A DNA stretch of 64,000 nt from JAJYKN01 sp035516155. Its GTDB lineage: Bacteria > Nitrospirota > UBA9217. The notes below the pieces were generated by a model, which was given only the letters and a program-made list of their open reading frames with translations, was not told the DNA's origin and did not search any database. Made by a program: the position numbers and the translations under genes. This document shows positions 17,104 through 24,914 of this stretch, piece by piece (the first letter of the stretch is position 1; every line of letters begins with the position of its first letter). The stretch lies in assembly GCA_035516155.1 (NCBI GenBank), contig DATJAP010000008.1, positions 1 through 64,000 on the forward strand, written 5' to 3'.

Positions 17104-17517
17104 TCACCCTATTATTATGGAATCGCCTTCGATTTTCAGCGGAAGAGCCGTCAATGGTTTCGGTGGCGGTCCTGAAATCACGTTCCCCTCGAGATCATAC
17201 ATGCCGGCGTGACAGGGGCACAGTAATGTCTGCCTGCTTTTATTGAACTCGACAACACAGCCAAGGTGCGTGCAGGTGAGTGATAGCGCAATGAATCCTT
17301 TGTCAGGACGGTTGATTATGATGGCGGGTTTATTCTGATAGACGATATTCTTTGCATCTCCAGAGGCGATTTCGTTCTTTCGGATAGTGATTTTGTTAGC
17401 GGCCGTTGCGCTGGCGGGAAGTGCTGTGAGATATTTCAAGAAGGAAAAAGCAAAGGAGAAAAAAGTGACCGACCCGAGAAAGGCTAAAATCATTTTTAGG
17501 AATCTGCGCCTGTTCAT
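17104..17517 (-). CDS. Rieske [2Fe-2S] protein of the bc complex
   Basis: A 137-residue protein with a Tat-like N-terminus (MNRRRFLKMIL) and one membrane helix. The Rieske cluster motifs CTHLGC (around residue 92) and CPCHAG (around residue 111) supply two Cys and two His ligands, and the following GPPPKPLTALPL Pro loop is typical. First gene of the leftward operon Rieske - cyt b - pentaheme cytochrome. It carries electrons from quinol at the Qo site to the cytochrome. Confidence 0.95.
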   Translation of the reverse strand: MNRRRFLKMILAFLGSVTFFSFAFSFLKYLTALPASATAANKITIRKNEIASGDAKNIVYQNKPAIIINRPDKGFIALSLTCTHLGCVVEFNKSRQTLLCPCHAGMYDLEGNVISGPPPKPLTALPLKIEGDSIIIG

Positions 17518-17551
17518 CGTTCCTCCACGTGTCTATTAAATTTTTTTATAA

Positions 17552-17569
17552 TGTTATGACACGGTAACA
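17552..17569. promoter_or_regulatory. Palindromic operator candidate in the divergent bc/11-heme region
   Basis: TGTTA-N8-TAACA lies between the Rieske start and the divergent 11-heme cytochrome promoter, next to AT-rich TATAAA-like sequence that could be the leftward -10. The arms are exact complements. The binding protein is unknown. Confidence 0.4.
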
Positions 17570-17642
17570 AATGCGAAAAAAATTGTCAAGACAATACGCC
17601 TCATTTCTAACAATATATTTAAAGAAATTTTCCCGTAAAGTA

Positions 17643-17671
17643 TTGACATTAACTTTCTCATATGTTATAAA
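17643..17671 (+). promoter_or_regulatory. Strong predicted sigma-70 promoter for the 11-heme cytochrome
   Basis: TTGACA, exactly 17 bases, TATAAA, about 55 bases before the ATG at 17727. The leader between them holds a CTAAAG...CTTTAG inverted repeat just before the G-rich ribosome site. Confidence 0.75.
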
Positions 17672-17726
17672 TGCTCGCTTAGTACGCGGTAAGCTAAAGT
17701 TAGAATTTTGGCTTTAGGGGGGGAAC

Positions 17727-18740
17727 ATGAAGTTGATGGAATGGTTTAAGGGGAAAGTAGCACGGTTTATGGAGCGAATAAAGGAGCCTATTTCGCTGAA
17801 AGCGAAATTGCTCATTTCAGTGCTCGTCCTTTTCATTGTAGTCGGCGGTGGTTTTGTTTCTTACAAGTTTTATGATTTCACCCAGAACAACCCGAAGTTT
17901 TGCGTCGGCTGTCATCTGATGCAGCCGGCATACGACAGCTGGTCGCAGAGCGAACACAAAAAACTGAATTGTCATGAATGTCATCATCTCACCATCCCCG
18001 AGCAGAACCAACTGCTCATCAGTTTTGTGCTCCACCGGCCGAACGCTGTCCCTGCCCGGCATGGAAAGATTATCGTTGGTCAGAAAGTATGCAACGAATG
18101 TCATACACAGGGGCCGGGAGAAAAAATCAACAAGTCCATGTTCCATGCCAGGCATGTGTATATGGAACAGATCGAATGCACCCAGTGTCATGGTGAGGTC
18201 AAGTCGGACAAGAGCGGGTTGCATCACTTCCTCCCGACGGAAAAGTTTTGTCTGAAGTGCCATCCCGGCAAGCAGGTGCATGGTGTAGGCATGGGCGGCC
18301 TTGCCTGCATCAACTGTCATACCGACCGCACCGCGGACATCAGGCCCGGCAGGAAGAAATGTCTCTTCTGCCACAGCAATGATGATAGCATCCGCCAGCA
18401 GCTGATTGCGGACGGAACGATGGATGTGCGATTCTTCCAGCCTGATCAGCAGACCATCAAGAAGGCCATCAAGATCCAATACGGCGATAATTCGCCGATG
18501 CAGTTCTATTGCTATGAATGCCACAAGCCGCATACACCGGGCAAAGTGAAGCCCAAGAGCGAGGATTGTTTGAAGTGCCACAGCAATATAGCGAGAGTCG
18601 GCAAACACAGCCTGCATCTGAAAATGGACATGCAGTGCAAGGACTGCCACAAACCGCATCTCTGGAAAGTTACTGAAGCTTCGGCAAAGAAAGAATGCGT
18701 TACTTGCCACGAATACAGGAGTCCGAAGGCATTTCTTTAA
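17727..18740 (+). CDS. NapC/NirT-family undecaheme (11-heme) membrane-anchored cytochrome c
   Basis: A 337-residue protein: N-terminal membrane anchor (LLISVLVLFIVVGGGFVSYKF), a NapC/NirT-like first domain (NNPKFCVGCHLMQPAYDSW), and eleven CXXCH motifs: CVGCH, CHECH, CNECH, CTQCH, CLKCH, CINCH, CLFCH, CYECH, CLKCH, CKDCH and CVTCH. NapC proteins oxidise quinol and hand electrons to periplasmic partners; the extra haems would extend the wire. It starts divergently from the Rieske operon behind a near-consensus promoter. It may link the quinone pool to periplasmic or extracellular acceptors. Confidence 0.88.
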   Translation: MKLMEWFKGKVARFMERIKEPISLKAKLLISVLVLFIVVGGGFVSYKFYDFTQNNPKFCVGCHLMQPAYDSWSQSEHKKLNCHECHHLTIPEQNQLLISFVLHRPNAVPARHGKIIVGQKVCNECHTQGPGEKINKSMFHARHVYMEQIECTQCHGEVKSDKSGLHHFLPTEKFCLKCHPGKQVHGVGMGGLACINCHTDRTADIRPGRKKCLFCHSNDDSIRQQLIADGTMDVRFFQPDQQTIKKAIKIQYGDNSPMQFYCYECHKPHTPGKVKPKSEDCLKCHSNIARVGKHSLHLKMDMQCKDCHKPHLWKVTEASAKKECVTCHEYRSPKAFL

Positions 18741-18851
18741 GGTTGAGGGCTTTACGCGTGGTACGGAACGGAAAACGTGTTTGCTGTCTTTCGGTCCGTA
18801 CCCGAGAGTCAGTGTTTGACGAACTTCATGAGGGAAGGAGGTGAAAACTTA

Positions 18852-19172
18852 ATGAATAAAGGTTTGATATTGACCCTGGTCGTTGTCATCTCTCTCGTTA
18901 TGGCAATGACAGCATTCGCAGTGCCGTCTGGCAAGACGGTGGAATTTACCCCCGCGGGCGCCGGCAAAGTCGTATTTGACGGCAAAGCTCACGCAACAGC
19001 AGGCCTCAAGTGTTCGGATTGCCATCCTGGTCTCTTCAAGATGAAGAAGGGCGCCGACACCATCACCATGGCTGACATGAACGCAGGCAAATTCTGCGGT
19101 TCTTGCCACAACGGGACCAAGGCCTTCGCGACGAAGGACGCAGCCAGTTGCGGTAAATGCCACCAGAAGTAA
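18852..19172 (+). CDS. Small triheme c7-type periplasmic cytochrome
   Basis: A 106-residue protein with a signal peptide (LILTLVVVISLVMAMTAFA) and three haem motifs: CSDCH, CGSCH and CGKCH. The GKAHATAGLKCSDCHPGLF and FCGSCHNGTKAF segments match the c(7)-type triheme family of soluble periplasmic electron carriers. GGAGG precedes the ATG. It follows the 11-heme cytochrome by 111 bases and ends at a strong terminator. It likely shuttles electrons between the inner-membrane quinone-linked complexes and a distal acceptor. Confidence 0.88.
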   Translation: MNKGLILTLVVVISLVMAMTAFAVPSGKTVEFTPAGAGKVVFDGKAHATAGLKCSDCHPGLFKMKKGADTITMADMNAGKFCGSCHNGTKAFATKDAASCGKCHQK

Positions 19173-19191
19173 GATGTCATTATACAGAAGC

Positions 19192-19224
19192 AAGCCCTCA
19201 CGGTTTTCCGTGAGGGCTTTTTTA
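19192..19224 (+). terminator. Strong rho-independent terminator after the cytochrome cluster
   Basis: AAGCCCTCACGG / CCGTGAGGGCTT form a perfect 12-bp stem with a TTTT loop, followed by a T-run. Confidence 0.95.
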
Positions 19225-19786
19225 TTGAGCTTCCATCGAGTGAGTCACATTTCCCTGTTGAGAGCTTTTTGAAACTGATGGAGTGAATAAGCGACGTGTT
19301 AAGCTAAGATTGCCCCATTTCCTCTCGCCATCATAAATAAATGCTTCATAGTAGGAATATAGGAGGAATATTGACAACTGTGTATATGCAAGAACATGGT
19401 TACTTTTTGTTACTTCGTAGAAGTTTTCATCAATTACCTTTTGTTACATGGATGACTAAAAAAAAGAGAGACGCTGGATACACCAAAAAAGGAATTAAAA
19501 TATGCTAAGTCTTTATTTTTATAATATGGAATCTTATTCTGGTTTTAATTTTACGTTTATAGGTTGTTAAAATTTTGCATATAATTATGCTTCTCAAGCT
19601 GTTTGGCAGAACACGTTGAATTCGCTGCTTTTTAATTTTATACGTCATCGCTCACAGCGACCGTTAACAACTCCTGTATCCCCTCGCTGATAGAATCGAC
19701 TTTCTAACCACGTTATCAAGGCGCATCAAGAGTACTTAATAATCTATAGGAACGACTCTGGTATTTATTTTGCTTATTTTAGTGGC
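19225..19786. other. AT-rich intergenic region, no gene seen
   Basis: About 560 bases between the cytochrome terminator and the DUF294 gene. The sequence is visibly AT-rich, with a repeated TTTTGTTAC near 19405 and 19440. I find no plausible ORF, RNA or hairpin-terminator. It probably holds the promoter of the acetate operon, but no site is clear. Confidence 0.4.
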
Positions 19787-21724
19787 ATGTCGCCCGCATT
19801 AAAGCCAAGTTCAAACAGAAACATGATTCTCGAGGATGTGACTGCATTCCTGAGAAAAGTGCCTCCCTTCCAGTTTCTCGACGAGGAAAATCTGCATGCT
19901 GTCGCCCGCAATCTATCCATGGAGTTCTATCCGAAAGACATGGTGATTCTGAGGCAGGATGGACTGCCAAGCGATTCCCTCCGCATCATCAAGAAAGGCG
20001 GCGTCAAGGTTTCCATGGTTTCCGATGATGGGGGTGAAGTTGTCATCGATTACCGAGGAGAAGGGGACACGTTCGGTTTCCTGTCTCTCGTGGGTAAAGA
20101 CCGGATCCGATCGAATATCACCGCTGTGGACGATACGATTTGCTATCTCCTGGGCAAGGAAATGCTGCTGAAACTCCTCGACTCGCAGCTTTCATTCACT
20201 GAATATTTTCTGAAGTCCCATATCACGAAGTACATTGACAGAACGTACCGGGAAATGCAGGACAAGAGCATGTTCTACGGGGGGAGCGACCGGCTGCTGT
20301 TCACGACGCGGGTGGGGGATATGGCTATCAAGGGAGTGGTCTCCACCCAGGAGAACACGACGATCCGCGAAGCATCTCAGATCATGTCCGAGAACAGCAT
20401 CAGTTCTATCGTGGTCATGAACGATCAAAACCTTCCCGTGGGCATCATGACGGACCGGGACCTCCGTGAAAAAGTGGTGGCAAAGGAACGGAGCGTGCAG
20501 GAGCCGGTCAAGAGCATTATGAGCACCACCCTTATCAGGGTTGATGCGCACGACTACTGCTTCGAGGCCGTGCTCAAGATGATAAAGTATAACATTCATC
20601 ACATTCTGGTCATCAGGGACGGCGCACTCAGGGGCGTGATCACAAACCACGATCTCATGGTGCTCCAAGGAACGTCTCCCTTGTCGCTTACCAAGGACAT
20701 AGAAAGCCAGCAGACAATCGACAGTCTTGTCCCGGTTTCGAAGAAGATCAACAGCATTGTCGGGCTTCTGCTCAAGGAGGGCGCCAAGGCAAGCAACATC
20801 ACCAAGATCATTACCGAGATCAACGACCGGCTGGTGCACAAGGTACTTGAGTTCGCCGAACGGAAGCACGGTAAGCCACCGGTTCCCTACTGCTGGATCG
20901 TCTTCGGGAGCGAAGGCCGCAAGGAACAGACGTTCAAGACGGACCAAGACAATGCCCTCATTTATGCTGATCCGGCAACCGATACTGAGGGGGAAACAGC
21001 GGAAAAGTACTTTGCAGCGTTCACCGAGACCGTGCGGGACAGCCTGTTTCAGTGCGGATTCCCCCCTTGTCCTGCAAACTATATGGCGAGCAATCCACAG
21101 TGGAGGCAGCCGCTTAAAGTGTGGAAAAAATATTTTTTAAACTGGATCGCAACGCCGACATCCGAGGCCTTGATTCATTCCCTGGCTTTTTTTGATTTTC
21201 GGCCCATGTACGGCGAGATCGCACTTGCCGAATCGTTGCGGGACGCACTGAACGCGCTCTTAAAGGATCAGAAGGTTTTCTTGGGGTATCTTGCGAACAT
21301 GGCGATCAAGAACACACCGCCGATCGGATTCTTCAAGTCCTTTGTGGTAGAGAAAAGTGGCGAGCACAAGGACGAGTTGAACCTCAAGATCAAAGGGCTG
21401 GCGCCCCTCATCGATCTCATCAGGCTGTTTGCGCTCGAGAAAGGCATCGGCGAGACCTCGACCCTCGAGCGGATCGAAACCCTGCGGAATATGCACACCA
21501 TTGTCGAGGAGTACGCCGATGACTTCGAACATGCATTCGAATTCATTATGTTGCTCCGGATTCATCACCAATATCAACAGCTCAACTCTGATCAGGCACC
21601 CGACAATTTTATCAACCCGAACCGACTGAGCAATCTTGAAAAAAGGTCAATCAAAGAGGCTTTTCAGATCATCACCAAGGTGCAGGACCTGGTCATCGAA
21701 CGGTATAAATCGCTCATCTGGTAA
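19787..21724 (+). CDS. CNMP-binding / CBS-pair / DUF294 nucleotidyltransferase protein
   Basis: A 645-residue cytoplasmic multidomain protein: a cyclic-nucleotide-binding-like domain (~residues 25-145), a CBS pair (~170-310, with SISSIVVMNDQNLPVGIMTDRDL and HHILVIRDGALRGVITNHDL), then a DUF294 nucleotidyltransferase domain with GSEGRKEQTFKTDQDNALI near residue 373 and its C-terminal helical domain. The motif resembles the GlnD nucleotidyltransferase. Proteins of this architecture recur next to acetate/solute symporters, as here. It probably senses nucleotides and modifies or regulates a partner. The reaction is unknown. Confidence 0.88.
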   Translation: MSPALKPSSNRNMILEDVTAFLRKVPPFQFLDEENLHAVARNLSMEFYPKDMVILRQDGLPSDSLRIIKKGGVKVSMVSDDGGEVVIDYRGEGDTFGFLSLVGKDRIRSNITAVDDTICYLLGKEMLLKLLDSQLSFTEYFLKSHITKYIDRTYREMQDKSMFYGGSDRLLFTTRVGDMAIKGVVSTQENTTIREASQIMSENSISSIVVMNDQNLPVGIMTDRDLREKVVAKERSVQEPVKSIMSTTLIRVDAHDYCFEAVLKMIKYNIHHILVIRDGALRGVITNHDLMVLQGTSPLSLTKDIESQQTIDSLVPVSKKINSIVGLLLKEGAKASNITKIITEINDRLVHKVLEFAERKHGKPPVPYCWIVFGSEGRKEQTFKTDQDNALIYADPATDTEGETAEKYFAAFTETVRDSLFQCGFPPCPANYMASNPQWRQPLKVWKKYFLNWIATPTSEALIHSLAFFDFRPMYGEIALAESLRDALNALLKDQKVFLGYLANMAIKNTPPIGFFKSFVVEKSGEHKDELNLKIKGLAPLIDLIRLFALEKGIGETSTLERIETLRNMHTIVEEYADDFEHAFEFIMLLRIHHQYQQLNSDQAPDNFINPNRLSNLEKRSIKEAFQIITKVQDLVIERYKSLIW

Positions 21725-21780
21725 GAAGAGGGGGTGAAGAGCCGGTTGCCGGCGCATTCAATCCACCTCTCTTTGCCGCG

Positions 21781-22500
21781 GTGTTTACGTCATTCAGGCC
21801 TATGTTTAACTTGTTCGGCAGGGGGGAAAAAACCGGGATTGAAACGCGGACATTGATGACGGAGGCGCAGTTCGCCGTTGTCGATTTGGAGCTGACCGGC
21901 CTGGAAGAAAAAAAAGACTCCATCGTCTCCATCGGCGCAGTCCGTATGCGCGGCGGGGTGATCGACCTTGGGAACACGTTTTATCGGTTGGTCAGCCCCC
22001 GGACGGAGCTCAAGGCATCGAGCGTGGTCATCCATGAGATAACGCCTTCTGAAGTTGCGGAGGAGCCGTCCATAGATTCGGTGATCAGTGAATTCCTCGA
22101 TTATTGTGGAGATGCGGTACTGGTTGGACATTTTGTGGACATCGATCTCGGTTTTCTCAATCGGGAGCTGAAGAGGATTCGCGGAAAGAAGCTGGCGAAC
22201 CCCGCAATCGACACCATGAGCATTTATGAATGGCTCCGGAAGCGAAATAAATCCGGTTCCTGTACGGCGACGCTGTTTTCCGGATACCGGCTCTACGACA
22301 TCGTGAAATGCTATGGCATTCCGGTAAACGGAGCGCACAATGCCCTTATGGATGCTTTTACCACGGCCCAGTTGCTTCAGAGATTTTTACCGCTGTTGAA
22401 GGAAGCCGGCGCGAAGGACATCGGTGATCTGCTCACAATTGGAATTCCATTCAAAGGGGGTGATCGTTTCGGATTACTGGGTGAATTCGGAAACTTTTAG
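21781..22500 (+). CDS. DEDDh 3'-5' exonuclease (DnaQ/epsilon-like)
   Basis: A 239-residue protein with the exonuclease motifs in order: VVDLELTGL (D-x-E, near residue 35), GHFVDIDLGFL (D) and HNALMDAFTTAQLL (H and D). It resembles the epsilon subunit of DNA polymerase III but sits in an acetate operon, between the DUF294 protein and the symporter genes, so a repair or RNA/nucleotide-processing role is as likely as replication. Start is uncertain: GTG at 21781 or ATG at 21802, both lacking a clear ribosome site. Confidence 0.85.
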   Translation: MFTSFRPMFNLFGRGEKTGIETRTLMTEAQFAVVDLELTGLEEKKDSIVSIGAVRMRGGVIDLGNTFYRLVSPRTELKASSVVIHEITPSEVAEEPSIDSVISEFLDYCGDAVLVGHFVDIDLGFLNRELKRIRGKKLANPAIDTMSIYEWLRKRNKSGSCTATLFSGYRLYDIVKCYGIPVNGAHNALMDAFTTAQLLQRFLPLLKEAGAKDIGDLLTIGIPFKGGDRFGLLGEFGNF

Positions 22501-22529
22501 ATGCGAATATTGAAACAAGGGAGGATACT

Positions 22530-22841
22530 ATGGCAAAGGTGAAGAAAGAAGACATCTTGAATGACCCGGATTTTCAAAAGCTGTCCGGTCAGAAGGACAC
22601 CATATCGCTGATTCTAACGATCCTTGAATTGGTGCTCTATTTTGGGTTCATCGCCCTGATCGCGTACGACAAACCCTTCCTCGCGCAGAAGATGAGCGAA
22701 GGCGGCTCAGCTACGATCGGGATCCCCATCGCCGTGGGAACTATCGTATTGTCATGGATATTCACCGGGATTTATATCTGGTGGGCGAATGCGAAATATG
22801 ACGCGATGGTCAAGAGAATCACAGAAAAGATGGGAGGATAA
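22530..22841 (+). CDS. yjcH: DUF485 small membrane protein (YjcH-like, ActP partner)
   Basis: A 103-residue protein with two membrane helices (ILTILELVLYFGFIALIAYDK and GIPIAVGTIVLSWIFTGIYIWW) and the N-terminal NDPDFQKLSGQK pattern of DUF485. Members are encoded directly before ActP-type acetate symporters and are thought to act with them. The downstream actP starts one base after its stop. AAGGGAGGATACT gives a good ribosome site. Confidence 0.85.
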   Translation: MAKVKKEDILNDPDFQKLSGQKDTISLILTILELVLYFGFIALIAYDKPFLAQKMSEGGSATIGIPIAVGTIVLSWIFTGIYIWWANAKYDAMVKRITEKMGG

Positions 22842-22842
22842 C

Positions 22843-24624
22843 ATGCATCAGACACTCATTGGACAAGCTAACCCAGTTGCAATCGGGTTCTTCATCCTGT
22901 TCGTCATTTCCACCCTCGTGATTACCTGGTGGGCGGCGAAACGGACAAGAACGACGAAAGATTTTTATGCGGCAGGCAGAAGCATCACTGGTTTACAGAA
23001 CGGGCTCGCTCTTTCGGGCGACTATATGAGCGCGGCCTCGTTCCTCGGCATCGCGGGTCTCGTGTCCACCAAGGGGTACGATGGCCTAATCTATTCCGTC
23101 GGCTGGCTTGTCGGCTGGCCAATCATCATGTTCCTGATCTCGGAGCCCCTCCGCAACCTTGGAAAGTACACCTTTGCCGATGTCGTCGCCTTTCGGCTGA
23201 AGCAGCGGCCTATTCGTGCGGCAGCGGCAGCGGGTTCGCTCTTCGTCGTGCTCATGTACCTGATCGCACAGATGGTTGGAGCAGGCGTGCTGATCAAGCT
23301 CATGTTCGGCCTCCCCTTTGAACTGGCCATCGTGGTTACGGGCGCTCTCATGATCTGCTATGTGCTCTTCGGCGGCATGATCGCGACCACGTGGGTCCAG
23401 ATCATCAAGGCTGGTTTGCTCCTGGGCGGTGCGACGCTCCTCACGATCCTGACTCTCACCAAGTTCGGGTTCAGCTACGGGGATCTCTTCAACCAGGCCG
23501 AAAAATTGTACACCGGCAAGTTTCTTTCGCCAGGCGGGCTTATAAGCAGTCCGATGGAAGCTATTTCTCTCGGCCTTGCTCTTATGTTCGGCACCGCCGG
23601 TCTGCCGCACATCCTGATGCGGTTCTACACCGTGCCTGATGCGAAAACGGCACGCAAGTCGGTGTTCTATGCAACCGGCTTCATCGGCTACTTCTACATC
23701 CTGACCGTGACGATCGGCTTCGGCGCCGCCGTACTCGTGGGCCAGAAGATCATCACAGGCATTGACGCGGGCGGCAACATGGCCGGCCCGCTGCTTGCCG
23801 AGGCGCTCGGCGGGAATCTTTTCCTCGGATTCCTGTCGGCTGTCGCTTTTGCCACGATCCTCGCCGTGGTATCCGGTCTCACGCTTGCGGGTGCCTCAGC
23901 GCTCTCTCATGACTTGTATGTGGGTGTGGTCCGCAGTGGTGTCGCGAATGAGAAGGAAGAGGTGAAGGTCGCGAAGATCGCAACCGTTGGTCTCGGCATA
24001 TTCGCCATCCTTCTTGGCATCCTGTTCAAGGGGCAGAACGTCGCCTTCCTGGTCGGTCTGGCATTTGCGATTGCCGCAAGCGCCAATTTTCCGGCACTTC
24101 TTATGTCAATCATGTGGAAGAAGTTCACGACTGCTGGAGCGGTGATGAGCATCTACACCGGCCTGATCGTTGCGGTCGTGCTCCTTGTCCTGAGCCCCAC
24201 CATATGGGTGGAAATCTTGCATGTTAATGAGATGAAGGCAGTGCAAGCGCAGCTCAAGGATATTGATGGAGCCGCTGCCGGCATCGATACCCAGATCGCT
24301 GATCTGCAGAAAACGATGGTGAGTGCCGATGCGATTGCCAAGATGAAAAAGAAGGACATGTCCGTTGCTGAGAAGAAGAACGCGGAAATCCAAGCCTCGG
24401 TCAATGCGAAGATGCAGGACAAGGAAGCACTAGCTGCAAAAAAGAAGGACGTCGCATCCCAGATGCCTAAAGCGATTTTCCCCATGAGGAACCCGGCCAT
24501 CTTTTCCATGGCTGCGGCCTTCCTGATCGGCATTCTTGTCTCGCTCATGGCGCCGGATAAAGCGGCGCAGGAGAAGTTCGATGCCGAGAAGGTCCGGGAG
24601 TATGTGGGCATCGGAGCGGAATAG
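22843..24624 (+). CDS. actP: ActP-like acetate/cation symporter with an internal coiled-coil insert
   Basis: A 593-residue sodium:solute symporter family protein, about 40 residues longer than typical ActP. Core helices include DFYAAGRSITGLQNGLALSGDYMSAASFLGI, and AGLPHILMRFYTVPDAKTARKS matches ActP. The extra sequence lies between the last membrane helices, about residues 465-545, and reads as charged helix (MKAVQAQLKDIDGA ... IAKMKKKDMSVAEKKNAEIQ). The ATG at 22843 follows GGGAGGATAAC. Together with DUF485 it should import acetate, which Acs, encoded downstream, activates. Confidence 0.92.
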   Translation: MHQTLIGQANPVAIGFFILFVISTLVITWWAAKRTRTTKDFYAAGRSITGLQNGLALSGDYMSAASFLGIAGLVSTKGYDGLIYSVGWLVGWPIIMFLISEPLRNLGKYTFADVVAFRLKQRPIRAAAAAGSLFVVLMYLIAQMVGAGVLIKLMFGLPFELAIVVTGALMICYVLFGGMIATTWVQIIKAGLLLGGATLLTILTLTKFGFSYGDLFNQAEKLYTGKFLSPGGLISSPMEAISLGLALMFGTAGLPHILMRFYTVPDAKTARKSVFYATGFIGYFYILTVTIGFGAAVLVGQKIITGIDAGGNMAGPLLAEALGGNLFLGFLSAVAFATILAVVSGLTLAGASALSHDLYVGVVRSGVANEKEEVKVAKIATVGLGIFAILLGILFKGQNVAFLVGLAFAIAASANFPALLMSIMWKKFTTAGAVMSIYTGLIVAVVLLVLSPTIWVEILHVNEMKAVQAQLKDIDGAAAGIDTQIADLQKTMVSADAIAKMKKKDMSVAEKKNAEIQASVNAKMQDKEALAAKKKDVASQMPKAIFPMRNPAIFSMAAAFLIGILVSLMAPDKAAQEKFDAEKVREYVGIGAE

Positions 24625-24664
24625 GAGAGAGCTTCAGCACATTTTACCGCCGAAAATGATTGAG

Positions 24665-24731
24665 TGAACCGATGAAGGACCAGCCGGGAATCGCAACCGG
24701 CACCCTTCATCGGTTCATTTCTTTTGTTTTC
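24665..24731 (+). terminator. Terminator after actP
   Basis: TGAACCGATGAAGG and its exact 14-base complement at 24704-24717 flank a GC-rich loop, followed by TTTCTTTTGTTTT. It separates the symporter operon from acs. Confidence 0.85.
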
Positions 24732-24914
24732 AAGGAGACCTTTGGGGAAGGGCTTTAAGCCCGCCCGATCCGGAAGGATGACCGCAAGGTTCTCACCATG
24801 CGGCCTGATGGGTCCGCCTTTACTTTTTCGATTATTTTGTGTATGCTCTGTTTATGGCCGGGCATATCCGGTCTCACCAGACACGTTGCGGTTATCCCGA
24901 AAGGAGAGAAAAGA

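Noticed and set aside
17817..18710. Long minus-strand frame opposite the 11-heme cytochrome
   Set aside because: Repeated Cys/His codons on the plus strand create it; the 11 CXXCH motifs prove the plus-strand gene.
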